Below are positions 1-13,074 of a stretch of DNA of 50,000 nt, one piece after another. Origin of the DNA: Apostichopus japonicus (lineage: Eukaryota; Echinodermata; Holothuroidea; Aspidochirotida; Stichopodidae); contig NC_092564.1 in assembly GCF_037975245.1 (NCBI RefSeq), forward strand, positions 1 to 50,000, in the 5' to 3' direction. The number at the start of each line of letters is the position of its first letter. Positions within the stretch are counted from its first letter, which is position 1. The notes below the pieces were generated by a model that searched no databases, had not been told where the DNA came from, and saw nothing but the letters and a program-made list of their open reading frames with translations. A program made the translations under genes and the position numbers.

Positions 1-137
1 ATAAGTAGTATTCTGTACAGATTATCGCTGTCAATTAGATATATTTATATTGAAGAGTTTGCATTGTTTGCTAGGTAGATGGATTTATTTCTAATTAAGT
101 TCTTGAGAGACATATTGTAATTGTAATTTAACTGTCT

Positions 138-515
138 GTACCCCACAAGGTATCCTGGCACTCATACCACATGACCAGAATACAGCATCAGTAGGTGAAT
201 TTTCATCATCCTGTATATAAAGCACTGCCAAAACTATTGTTGGCTACTCATAGCAATGAAGGCATCTACTTTAGGCTACCATTTAGTTGCATTGTTTTTA
301 AGGTATATTTATATGACATTTAAGTTTTGTACCCCACAAGCTACACTGGTACTCATATAATGTTAGGTCCTACAATGCGAATGATAAGTATTTTTTTTGT
401 ATAGATTAATGCTGTCAATTAGATGAATTTATATTGAAGAATTTCCATTGTTTGCTAGGTAGATGGATTTAGTTCTTATTAAGTTCTTGAGAGACAAATT
501 GTAATTTAACTGTCT
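138..515. repeat. Representative satellite monomer (A half + B half)
   Basis: One complete 378 bp monomer, counted from one A-half GTACCCC box to the next. The A half starts at 138 and the B half at 329, giving halves of 191 and 187 bp. Both halves open with GTACCCCACAAG followed by a similar tract containing ACTCATA. Later in each half there is a similar AATTTTCAT / AATTTATAT tract, and near the end similar ACATTTAAGTT / TAATTTAACTG tracts. I infer that the monomer arose as a dimer of a ~190 bp ancestor whose halves have since diverged. Only the opening box is strongly conserved between halves. Confidence 0.75.
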
Positions 516-1852
516 GTACCCCACAAGGTATCCTGGCACTCATACCACATGACCAGAGTACAGTACGACAAATTGTAATTTAACTGTCTGTACCCCACAA
601 GGTATCCTGGTACTCATACCACATTACCAGAATACAGTATCAATAGGTGAATTTTCATATTCCAGTATAAAACCAAGGTCAAAGTTATTGTTGGCTTCTA
701 ATAGCAATGTTCAAAGGCATCTACTTTAGGCTGCCACTTAGATGCATTAAGGTGTATTTATATCACATTTAAGTTCTGTACCCCACAAGCTACACTGGTA
801 CTCATATAATATTAGGTCCTACAATGCGAATAATAATTTTTTTTTTGTGTATAGATTATCGCTGTCAATTAGATGAATTTATATTGAAGAATTTTCATTG
901 TTTGCTACGTACAGTAGATGGCTTTAGTTATTATTAAATTCTTGAGAGACAAATTGTAATTTAACTGTCTGTACCCCACAAGGTATCCTGGCACTCATAC
1001 CACATGACCAGAGTACAGTACGACAAATTGTAATTTAACTGTCTGTACCCCACAAGGTATCCTGGCACTCATACAACATGACCAGAATACAACATCAATA
1101 GGTGAATTTTCATATTCCAGTATAAAACCAGGGTCAAAGTTATTGTTTGGCTTCTAATAGCAATGGAGGCATCTACTTTAGGCTGCCACTTAGATGCATT
1201 AAGGTGTATTTATATCACATTTAAGTTCTGTACCCCACAAGCTACACTGGTACTCATATAATATTAGGTCCTCCAATGCGAATAATAAGTATTTTTTTGT
1301 GTATAGATTATCGCTGTCAATTAGATGAATTTATATTGAAGAATTTTCATTGTTTGCTACGTACAGTAGATGGCTTTAGTTCTTATTAAGTTCTTGAGAG
1401 ACAAATTGTAATTTAACTGTCTGTACCCCACAAGGTATCCTGGCACTCATACCACATGACCAGAGTACAGTACGACAAATTGTAATTTAACTGTCTGTAC
1501 CCCACAAGGTATCCTGGCACTCATACAACATGACCAGAATACAACATCAATAGGTGAATTTTCATATTCCAGTATAAAACCAGGGTCAAAGTTATTGTTT
1601 GGCTTCTAATAGCAATGGAGGCATCTACTCTAGCTGCCACTTAGATGTATTGATATCACATTTAAGTTCTGTACCCCACAAGCTACACTGATACTAATAT
1701 AATATTAGGTCCTACAATGCGAATGATAAGTATTTTTCTGTATAGATTATCGCTGTGAATGAGATGAATTTATATTGAAGAATTTTCATTGTTTGCTAGG
1801 TAGATGGATTTAGTTCTTATTAAGTTCTTGAGAGACAAATTGTAATTTAACT

Positions 1853-2075
1853 GTCTGTACCCCACAAGGTATCCTGGCACTCATACCACATGAACAGAGT
1901 ACAGTACTTCAAATTGTAATTTAACTGTCTGTACCCCACAAGGTATCCTGGCACTCATACCACATGACCAGAGTACAGTACAACAAATTGTAATTTAACT
2001 GTCTGTACCCCACAAGGTATCCTGGCACTCATACCACATGACCAGAATACAGCATCAATAGGTGAATTTTCATTA
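1853..2075. repeat. Three tandem 74 bp short units inside a satellite monomer
   Basis: GTACCCC boxes at 1857, 1931 and 2005 are spaced exactly 74 bp. Each short unit carries the first ~48 bp of an A half (to about CCAGAGTACAGTAC) joined directly to the last ~26 bp of a B half (ACAAATTGTAATTTAACTG). It is therefore equivalent to a monomer lacking its central ~305 bp. The same short unit appears in single or multiple copies throughout the array, for example at 511-660, 5,126-5,230, 7,730-7,850 and 14,053-14,270. Monomers in the array thus measure ~380 bp plus a multiple of 74 bp. Confidence 0.9.
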
Positions 2076-2370
2076 TCCTGTATATAAAGCACTATCAAAG
2101 TAATTGTAGGCTACTCATAGCAATGAAGGCATCTACTTAAGGCTTCCACTTAGATGCATTAAGGTATATTTATATCACATTTAAGTTCTGTACCCCACAA
2201 GCTACACTTGTACTCATATAATCTTAAGTCCTACAATGCGAATGATAAGTTTTATTCTGTATAGATTATCGCTGTCAATGAGATGAATTTATATTGAAGA
2301 ATTTTCATTGTTTGCTAGGTAGATGGATTTTGTTCTTATTAAGTTCTTGAGAGACAAATTGTAATTTAAC

Positions 2371-2594
2371 TGTCTGTACCCCACAAGGTATCCTGGCACT
2401 CATACCACATGACCAGAGTACAGTACAACAAATTGTAATTTTACTGTCTGTACCCCACAAGGTATCCTGGCACTCATACCACATGACCAGAGTACAGTAC
2501 AACAAATTGTAATTTAACTGTCTGTACCCCACAAGGTATCCTGGCACTCATACCACATGACCAGAATACAGCATCAATAGGTGAATTTTCATTA
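2371..2594. repeat. Three tandem 74 bp short units (source of a repeated spurious ORF)
   Basis: GTACCCC boxes lie at 2376, 2450 and 2524, a 74 bp spacing. The minus strand across this triplet is open for 80 codons, and an identical 80-codon frame recurs at 9303-9545 and 11465-11707 because the DNA block itself is duplicated. The peptide is simply three frame-shifted readings of the 74 bp unit, with GMSARIPCGVQ repeated. I do not consider it a protein. Confidence 0.88.
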
Positions 2595-5500
2595 TCCTGT
2601 ATATAAAGCACTATCAAAGTAATTGTAGGCTACTCATAGCAATGAAGGCATCTACTTAAGGCTTCCACTTAGATGCATTAAGGTATATTTATATCACATT
2701 TAAGTTCTGTACCCCACAAGCTACACTTGTACTCATATAATCTTAAGTCCTACAATGCGAATGATAAGTTTTATTCTGTATAGATTATCGCTGTCAATGA
2801 GATGAATTTATATTGAAGAATTTTCATTGTTTGCTAGGTAGATGGATTTTGTTCTTATTAAGTTCTTGAGAGACAAATTGTAATTTAACTGTCTGTACCC
2901 CACAAGGTATCCTGGCACTCATACCACATGAACAGAGTACAGTACTACAAATTGTAATTTAACTGTCTGTACCCCACAAGGTATCCTGGCACTCATACCA
3001 CATGACCAGAGTATAGTATCAACAAGTTAATATTTATTATCCAGTATATTAAGCACTGTAAAAAATATTGTTGGCTACTCATAGCAATGAAGGCATCTAC
3101 TTAAGGCTTCCACTTAGATGCATTAAGGTATATTTATATCACATTAAAGTTCTGTACCCCACAAGCTACACTTGTACTCATATAATCTTAAGTCCTACAA
3201 TGCGAATAAAAATTTTACTGTACAGATAACCGCAGTCAATCAGTGAATTCATATCAAGGAATATCCATTGTTTGCTAGGTAGAAGGATTTAGTTCTTGTT
3301 AAGTTCTTGAGAGACAAATTTTAATTTAAATGTCTGTACCCCACAAGGTATCCTGGTACTCATACCACATTACCAGAATACAGTATCAATAGGTGAATTT
3401 TCATATTCCAGTATAAAACCAAGGTCAAAGTTATTGTTGGCTTCTAATAGCAATGTTCAAAGGCATCTACTTTAGGCTGCCACTTAGATGCATTAAGGTG
3501 TATTTATATCACATTTAAGTTCTGTACCCCACAAGCTACACTGGTACTCATATAATATTAGGTCCTACAATGCGAATAATAATTTTTTTTTTGTGTATAG
3601 ATTATCGCTGTCAATTAGATGAATTTATATTGAAGAATTTTCATTGTTTGCTACGTACAGTAGATGGCTTTAGTTATTATTAAATTCTTGAGAGACAAAT
3701 TGTAATTTAACTGTCTGTACCCCACAAGGTATCCTGGCACTCATACCACATGACCAGAGTACAGTACGACAAATTGTAATTTAACTGTCTGTACCCCACA
3801 AGGTATCCTGGCACTCATACAACATGACCAGAATACAACATCAATAGGTGAATTTTCATATTCCAGTATAAAACCAGGGTCAAAGTTATTGTTTGGCTTC
3901 TAATAGCAATGGAGGCATCTACTTTAGGCTGCCACTTAGATGCATTAAGGTGTATTTATATCACATTTAAGTTCTGTACCCCACAAGCTACACTGGTACT
4001 CATATAATATTAGGTCCTCCAATGCGAATAATAAGTATTTTTTTGTGTATAGATTATCGCTGTCAATTAGATGAATTTATATTGAAGAATTTTCATTGTT
4101 TGCTACGTACAGTAGATGGCTTTAGTTCTTATTAAGTTCTTGAGAGACAAATTGTAATTTAACTGTCTGTACCCCACAAGGTATCCTGGCACTCATACCA
4201 CATGACCAGAGTACAGTACGACAAATTGTAATTTAACTGTCTGTACCCCACAAGGTATCCTGGCACTCATACAACATGACCAGAATACAACATCAATAGG
4301 TGAATTTTCATATTCCAGTATAAAACCAGGGTCAAAGTTATTGTTTGGCTTCTAATAGCAATGGAGGCATCTACTCTAGCTGCCACTTAGATGTATTGAT
4401 ATCACATTTAAGTTCTGTACCCCACAAGCTACACTGATACTAATATAATATTAGGTCCTACAATGCGAATGATAAGTATTTTTCTGTATAGATTATCGCT
4501 GTGAATGAGATGAATTTATATTGAAGAATTTTCATTGTTTGCTAGGTAGATGGATTTAGTTCTTATTAAGTTCTTGAGAGACAAATTGTAATTTAACTGT
4601 CTGTACCCCACAAGGTATCCTGGCACTCATACCACATGAACAGAGTACAGTACTTCAAATTGTAATTTAACTGTCTGTACCCCACAAGGTATCCTGGCAC
4701 TCATACCACATGACCAGAGTACAGTACAACAAATTGTAATTTAACTGTCTGTACCCCACAAGGTATCCTGGCACTCATACCACATGACCAGAATACAGCA
4801 TCAATAGGTGAATTTTCATTATCCTGTATATAAAGCACTATCAAAGTAATTGTAGGCTACTCATAGCAATGAAGGCATCTACTTAAGGCTTCCACTTAGA
4901 TGCATTAAGGTATATTTATATCACATTTAAGTTCTGTACCCCACAAGCTACACTTGTACTCATATAATCTTAAGTCCTACAATGCGAATGATAAGTTTTA
5001 TTCTGTATAGATTATCGCTGTCAATGAGATGAATTTATATTGAAGAATTTTCATTGTTTGCTAGGTAGATGGATTTTGTTCTTATTAAGTTCTTGAGAGA
5101 CAAATTGTAATTTAACTGTCTGTACCCCACAAGGTATCCTGGCACTCATACCACATGACCAGAGTACAGTACAACAAATTGTAATTTAACTGTCTGTACC
5201 CCACAAGGTATCCTGGCACTCATACCACATGACCAGAGTACAGTATCAACAAGTTAATATGTATTATCCAGTATATTAAGCACTGTTAAAAATATTGTTG
5301 GCTTCTTATAGCAATAAAGGCATCTACTTAAGGCTTCCACTTAGATGCATTAAGGTATATTTATATCACATTAAAGTTCTGTACCCCACAAGCTACACTT
5401 GTACTCATATAATCTTAAGTCCTACAATGCTAATAAAAATTTTACTGTACAGATAACCGCGGTCAATCGGTGAATTCATATCAAGGAATATCCATTGTTT

Positions 5501-7280
5501 GCTAGGTAGAAGGATTTAGTTCTTGTTAAGTTCTTGAGAGACAAATTTTAATTTAAATGTCTGTACCCCACAAGGTATCCTGGTACTCATACCACATTAC
5601 CAGAATACAGTATCAATAGGTGAATTTTCATATTCCAGTGTAAAACCAAGGTCAAAGTTATTGTTGGCTTCTAATAGCAATGTTCAAAGGCATCTACTTT
5701 AGGCTGCCACTTAGATGCATTAAGGTGTATTTATATCACATTTAAGTTCTGTACCCCACAAGCTACACTGGTACTCATATAATATTAGGTCCTACAATGC
5801 GAATAATAATTTTTTTTTTTTGTATAGATTATCGCTGTCAATTAGATGAATTTATATTGAAGAATTTTCATTGTTTGCTACGTACAGTAGATGGCTTTAG
5901 TTATTATTAAATTCTTGAGAGACAAATTGTAATTTAACTGTCTGTACCCCACAAGGTATCCTGGCACTCATACCACATGACCAGAGTACAGTACGACAAA
6001 TTGTAATTTAACTGTCTGTACCCCACAAGGTATCCTGGCACTCATACAACATGACCAGAATACAACATCAATAGGTGAATTTTCATATTCCAGTATAAAA
6101 CAAGGGTCAAAGTTATTGTTTGGCTTCTAATAGCAATGGATGCATCTACTCTAGCTGTCACTTAGATGCATTAAGGTATATTTATATCACATTTAAGTTC
6201 TGTACCCCACAAGCTACACTGGTACTCATATAATATTAGGTCCTACAATGCGAATGATAAGTTTTATTCTGTATAGATTATTGCTGTCAATTAGATGAAT
6301 TTATATTGAAGAGTTTTCATTGTTTGCTAGGTAGATGGATTTAGTTCTAATCAAGTTCTTGAGAGACATATTGTAATTGTAATTTAACTGTCTGTACCCC
6401 ACAAGGTATCCTGGCACTCATACCACATGACCAGAATACAGCATCAATAGGTGAATTTTCATTATCCTGTATATAAAGCACTGTCAAAGTTATTGTAGGC
6501 TACTCATAGCAATGAAGGCATCTACTCAAGGCTTCCACTTAGATGCATTAAGGTATATTTATATCACATTAAAGTTCTGTACCCCACAAGCTACACTTGT
6601 ACTCATATAATCTTAAGTCTTATAATGCGAATAAAAATTTAACTGTACAGATAAGCGCGGTCAATCGGTGAATTCATATCAAGGAATATCCATTGTATGC
6701 TAGGTAGAAGGATTTAGTTCTTGTTAAGTTCTTGAGAGACAAATTTTAATTTAAATGTCTGTACCCCACAAGGTATCCTGGTACTCATACCACATTACCA
6801 GAATACAGTATCAATAGGTGAATTTTCATATTCCAGTATAAAACCAAGGTCAAAGTTATTGTTGGCTTCTAATAGCAATGAAGGCATCTACTTTAGGCTG
6901 CCACTTAGATGCATTAAGGTATATTTATATCACATCAAAGTTCTGTACCCCACAAGCTACACTGGTACTCATATAATCTTAAGTCCTATGATGCAAATTA
7001 TCAATTTACTATACAGATATCCATGGTAAATTCTTTGAATTCATATTGAAGGATTTCCATTGTTTGTTAGGTAGAAGGATTTAGTTCTTATTAAGTTCTT
7101 GAGAGACAAATTGTAATTTAACTGTCTGTACCCCACAAGGTATCCTGGCACTCATACCACATGACCAGAGTACAGTATCAACAAGTTAATATTTATTATC
7201 GGTATATAAAGCACTGTCAAAGTTATTGTTGGCTACTCATAGTACTGAAGGCATCTACTCAAGGCTGCCTGTATAGATGC

Positions 7281-7330
7281 ATTAAGGTATATTTTTGGCT
7301 AGGTAGAAGCATTTAGCTCTTGTTAAGTTC
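7281..7330. repeat. Satellite monomer with internal deletion (copy 1)
   Basis: An A half running ...ATTAAGGTATATTT is joined directly to TTGGCTAGGTAGAAG, which belongs near the end of a B half. Compared with the neighbouring intact monomer (6,920-7,065) about 135-140 bp is missing, including the B-half GTACCCC box. The same junction occurs again near 39,531. Confidence 0.85.
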
Positions 7331-8997
7331 TTGAGAGACAAATTTTAATTTAATAAAATTGTCTGTACCCCACAAGGTGTCCTGGCACTCATACAACATG
7401 ACCAGAATACAGCATCAATAGGTGAATTTTCATATTCCAGTATGAAACCAGGGTCAAAGTTATTGTTTGGCTTCTAATAGCAATGGAGGCATCTACTCTA
7501 GCTGTCACTTAGATGCATTAAGGTATATTTATATCACATTTAAGTTCTGTACCCCACAAGCTACACTGGTACTCATATAATATTAGGTCCTACAATGCGA
7601 ATGATAAGTATTTTTCTGTATGGACTATCGCTGTCAATGAGATGAATTTATATTGAAGAATTTTCATTGTTTGCTAGGTAGATGGATTTAGTTCTTTTTA
7701 GGTTCTTGAAAGACAAATTGTAATTGAACTGTCTGTACCCCACAAGGTATCCTGGCACTCATACCACATGACCAGAGTACAGTACGACAAATTGTAATTT
7801 AACTGTCTGTACCCCACAAGGTATCCTGGCACTCATACAACATGACCAGAGTACAGTATCAACAAGTTAATATTTATTATCCAGCATATAAAGCACTGTA
7901 AAAAATATTGTTGGCTACTCATAGCAATGAAGGCATCTACTTTAGGCTGCCATTTAGATGCATTAAGGTATGTTTATATCACATTAAAGTTCTGTACCCC
8001 ACAAGCTACACTTGTACTCATATAATCTTAAGTCCTACAATGCGAATAAAAATTTTACTGTACAGAATACCACGGTCAATCAATGAATTCATATCAAGGA
8101 ATATCCATTGTTTGCTAGGTAGAAGGATTTAGTTCTTGTTAAGTTCTTGAGAGACAAATTTTAATTTAAATGTCTGTACCCCACAAGGTATCCTGGTACT
8201 CATACCACATTACCAGAACACAGTATCAATAGGTGAATTTTCATATTCCAGTAGAAAACCAAGGTCAAAGTTATCGTTGGCTTCTAATAGCAATGAAGGC
8301 ATCTACTTTAGGCTGCCACTTAGATGCATTAAGGTATATTTATATCACATTTAAGTTCTGTACCCCACAAGCTACACTGGTACTCATATAATATAAGGTC
8401 CTACAATGCGAATAATAAGTATTTTTTTGTGTATAGATTATCGCTGTCAATTAGATGAATTTATATTGAAGAATTTTCATTGTTTGCTACATACAGTAGA
8501 TGGCTTTAGTTCTTATTAAGTTCTTGAGAGACAAATTGTAATTTAACTGTCTGTACCCCACAAGGTATCCTGGCACTCATATCACATGACCAGAGTACAG
8601 TACGACAAATTGTAATTTAACTGTCTGTACCCCACAAGGTATCCTGGCACTCATACAACATGACCAGAATACAACATCAATAGGTGAATTTTCATATTCC
8701 AGTATAAAACCATGGTCAAAGTTATTGTTTGGCTTCTAATAGCAATGGAGGCATCTACTCTAGCTGTCACTTAGATGCATTAAGGTATATTTATATCACA
8801 TTTAAGTTCTGTACCCCACAAGCTACACTGGTACTCATATAATATTAGGTCCTACAATGCGAATGATAAGTTTCATTCTGTATAGATTATTGCTGTCAAT
8901 TAGATGAATTTATATTGAAGAATTTTCATTGTTTGCTAGGTAGATGGATTTAGTTCTAATCAAGTTCTTGAGAGACATATTGTAATTGTAATTTAAC

Positions 8998-10918
8998 TGT
9001 CTGTACCCCACAAGGTATCCTGGCACTCATACCACATGACCAGAATACAGCATCAATAGGTGAATTTTCATTATCCTGTATATAAAGCACTATCAAAGTA
9101 ATTGTAGGCTACTCATAGCAATGAAGGCATCTACTTAAGGCTTCCACTTAGATGCATTAAGGTATATTTATATCACATTTAAGTTCTGTACCCCACAAGC
9201 TACACTTGTACTCATATAATCTTAAGTCCTACAATGCGAATGATAAGTTTTATTCTGTATAGATTATCGCTGTCAATGAGATGAATTTATATTGAAGAAT
9301 TTTCATTGTTTGCTAGGTAGATGGATTTTGTTCTTATTAAGTTCTTGAGAGACAAATTGTAATTTAACTGTCTGTACCCCACAAGGTATCCTGGCACTCA
9401 TACCACATGACCAGAGTACAGTACAACAAATTGTAATTTTACTGTCTGTACCCCACAAGGTATCCTGGCACTCATACCACATGACCAGAGTACAGTACAA
9501 CAAATTGTAATTTAACTGTCTGTACCCCACAAGGTATCCTGGCACTCATACCACATGACCAGAATACAGCATCAATAGGTGAATTTTCATTATCCTGTAT
9601 ATAAAGCACTATCAAAGTAATTGTGAGCTACTCATAGCAATGAAGGCATCTACTTAAGGCTTCCACTTAGATGCATTAAGGTATATTTATATCACATTTA
9701 AGTTCTGTACCCCACAAGCTACACTTGTACTCATATAATCTTAAGTCCTACAATGCGAATGATAAGTTTTATTCTGTATAGATTATCGCTGTCAATGAGA
9801 TGAATTTATATTGAAGAATTTTCATTGTTTGCTAGGTAGATGGATTTTGTTCTTATTAAGTTCTTGAGAGACAAATTGTAATTTAACTGTCTGTACCCCA
9901 CAAGGTATCCTGGCACTCATACCACATGAACAGAGTACAGTACTACAAATTGTAATTTAACTGTCTGTACCCCACAAGGTATCCTGGCACTCATACCACA
10001 TGACCAGAGTATAGTATCAACAAGTTAATATTTATTATCCAGTATATTAAGCACTGTAAAAAATATTGTTGGCTACTCATAGCAATGAAGGCATCTACTT
10101 AAGGCTTCCACTTAGATGCATTAAGGTATATTTATATCACATTAAAGTTCTGTACCCCACAAGCTACACTTGTACTCATATAATCTTAAGTCCTACAATG
10201 CGAATAAAAATTTTACTGTACAGATAACCGCAGTCAATCGGTGAATTCATATCAAGGAATATCCATTGTTTGCTAGGTAGAAGGATTTAGTTCTTGTTAA
10301 GTTCTTGAGAGACAAATTTTAATTTAAATGTCTGTACCCCACAAGGTATCCTGGTACTCATACCACATTACCAGAATACAGTATCAATAGGTGAATTTTC
10401 ATATTCCAGTATAAAACCAAGGTCAAAGTTATTGTTGGCTTCTAATAGCAATGTTCAAAGGCATCTACTTTAGGCTGCCACTTAGATGCATTAAGGTGTA
10501 TTTATATCACATTTAAGTTCTGTACCCCACAAGCTACACTGGTACTCATATAATATTAGGTCCTACAATGCGAATAATAATTTTTTTTTTGTGTATAGAT
10601 TATCGCTGTCAATTAGATGAATTTATATTGAAGAATTTTCATTGTTTGCTACATACAGTAGATGGCTTTAGTTCTTATTAAATTCTTGAGAGACAAATTG
10701 TAATTTAACTGTCTGTACCCCACAAGGTATCCTGGCACTCATACCACATGACCAGAGTACAGTACGACAAATTGTAATTTAACTGTCTGTATCCCACAAG
10801 GTATCCTGGCACTCATACAACATGACCAGAATACAACATCAATAGGTGAATTTTCATATTCCAGTATAAAACAAGGGTCAAAGTTATTGTTTGGCTTCTA
10901 ATAGCAATGGAGGCATCT
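8998..10918. repeat. Satellite block repeated at offset 6,998 bp
   Basis: This stretch corresponds to about 2000-3920 at a constant offset of 6,998 bp. Anchors: the 80-codon triplet of 74 bp units at 2305 and 9303, and GGTATCCTGGTACTC at 3347 and 10345. Past ~10,917 it stops matching that block and instead resembles 6,095 onward (ACAAGGGTCA at 6100 and 10871), so the array here is a mosaic of overlapping duplications. A further copy of the triplet region begins at 11,465, offset 2,162 bp. Confidence 0.82.
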
Positions 10919-13074
10919 ACTCTAGCTGTCACTTAGATGCATTAAGGTATATTTATATCACATTTAAGTTCTGTACCCCACAAGCTACACTGGTACTCAT
11001 ATAATATTAGGTCCTACAATGCGAATGATAAGTTTTATTCTGTATAGATTATTGCTGTCAATTAGATGAATTTATATTGAAGAGTTTTCATTGTTTGCTA
11101 GGTAGATGGATTTAGTTCTAATCAAGTTCTTGAGAGACATATTGTAATTGTAATTTAACTGTCTGTACCCCACAAGGTATCCTGGCACTCATACCACATG
11201 ACCAGAATACAGCATCAATAGGTGAATTTTCATTATCCTGTATATAAAGCACTATCAAAGTAATTGTAGGCTACTCATAGCAATGAAGGCATCTACTTAA
11301 GGCTTCCACTTAGATGCATTAAGGTATATTTATATCACATTTAAGTTCTGTACCCCACAAGCTACACTTGTACTCATATAATCTTAAGTCCTACAATGCG
11401 AATGATAAGTTTTATTCTGTATAGATTATCGCTGTCAATGAGATGAATTTATATTGAAGAATTTTCATTGTTTGCTAGGTAGATGGATTTTGTTCTTATT
11501 AAGTTCTTGAGAGACAAATTGTAATTTAACTGTCTGTACCCCACAAGGTATCCTGGCACTCATACCACATGACCAGAGTACAGTACAACAAATTGTAATT
11601 TTACTGTCTGTACCCCACAAGGTATCCTGGCACTCATACCACATGACCAGAGTACAGTACAACAAATTGTAATTTAACTGTCTGTACCCCACAAGGTATC
11701 CTGGCACTCATACCACATGACCAGAATACAGCATCAATAGGTGAATTTTCATTATCCTGTATATAAAGCACTATCAAAGTAATTGTAGGCTACTCATAGC
11801 AATGAAGGCATCTACTTAAGGCTTCCACTTAGATGCATTAAGGTATATTTATATCACATTTAAGTTCTGTACCCCACAAGCTACACTTGTACTCATATAA
11901 TCTTAAGTCCTACAATGCGAATGATAAGTTTTATTCTGTATAGATTATCGCTGTCAATGAGATGAATTTATATTGAAGAATTTTCATTGTTTGCTAGGTA
12001 GATGGATTTTGTTCTTATTAAGTTCTTGAGAGACAAATTGTAATTTAACTGTCTGTACCCCACAAGGTATCCTGGCACTCATACCACATGACCAGAGTAC
12101 AGTACAACAAATTGTAATTTAACTGTCTGTACCCCACAAGGTATCCTGGCACTCATACCACATGACCAGAGTACAGTATCAACAAGTTAATATGTATTAT
12201 CCAGTATATTAAGCACTGTAAAAAATATTGTTGGCTTCTTAAAGCAATAAAGGCATCTACTTAAGGCTTCCACTTAGATGCATTAAGGTATATTTATATC
12301 ACATTAAAGTTCTGTACCCCACAAGCTACACTTGTACTCATATAATCTTAAGTCCTACAATGCGAATAAAAATTTTACTGTACAGATAACCGCGGTCAAT
12401 CGGTGAATTCATATCAAGGAATATCCATTGTTTGCTAGGTAGAAGGATTTAGTTCTTGTTAAGTTCTTGAGAGACAAATTTTAATTTAAATGTCTGTACC
12501 CCACAAGGTATCCTGGTACTCATACCACATTACCAGAATACAGTATCAATAGGTGAATTTTCATATTCCAGTGTAAAACCAAGGTCAAAGTTATTGTTGG
12601 CTTCTAATAGCAATGTTCAAAGGCATCTACTTTAGGCTGCCACTTAGATGCATTAAGGTGTATTTATATCACATTTAAGTTCTGTACCCCACAAGCTACA
12701 CTGGTACTCATATAATATTAGGTCCTACAATGCGAATAATAATTTTTTTTTTTTGTATAGATTATCGCTGTCAATTAGATGAATTTATATTGAAGAATTT
12801 TCATTGTTTGCTACGTACAGTAGATGGCTTTAGTTATTATTAAATTCTTGAGAGACAAATTGTAATTTAACTGTCTGTACCCCACAAGGTATCCTGGCAC
12901 TCATACCACATGACCAGAGTACAGTACGACAAATTGTAATTTAACTGTCTGTACCCCACAAGGTATCCTGGCACTCATACAACATGACCAGAGTACAAAA
13001 TCAACAAGTTAATATTTATTATCCAGTATATCAAGCACTGTAAAAAATATTGTTGGCTACTCATAGCAATGAAG

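Larger units (their letters stand above)
590..5240. repeat. Large tandem duplication in satellite, offset 2,746 bp
   Basis: The stretch from about 590 to 2494 recurs from about 3336 to 5240 at a constant offset of 2,746 bp. Shared unusual markers include GGTATCCTGGTACTC at 601 and 3347, the insertion variant AGCAATGTTCAAAGG, the CTACGTACAGTAG variant, and CCAGAATACAGC at 2042 and 4788. Homology breaks at both ends: at ~590 the preceding monomers are of different subtype, and after ~2494 one copy continues into another 74 bp unit while the other goes into the CAACAAGTTAATAT subtype. This is a block of about five monomers duplicated as a unit. Confidence 0.85.

Noticed and set aside
7908-8132. 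74-codon plus-strand open frame.
   Set aside because: It lies wholly within satellite monomers; the same frame is broken in sister monomers, with no domain or codon pattern.
2305-11707. Identical 80-codon minus-strand open frames at 2305-2547, 9303-9545 and 11465-11707, seemingly a three-copy gene.
   Set aside because: Each is the 74 bp satellite short unit read three times in shifting frames. The identity comes from duplication of the DNA block, and neighbouring copies of the same unit are interrupted by stops.
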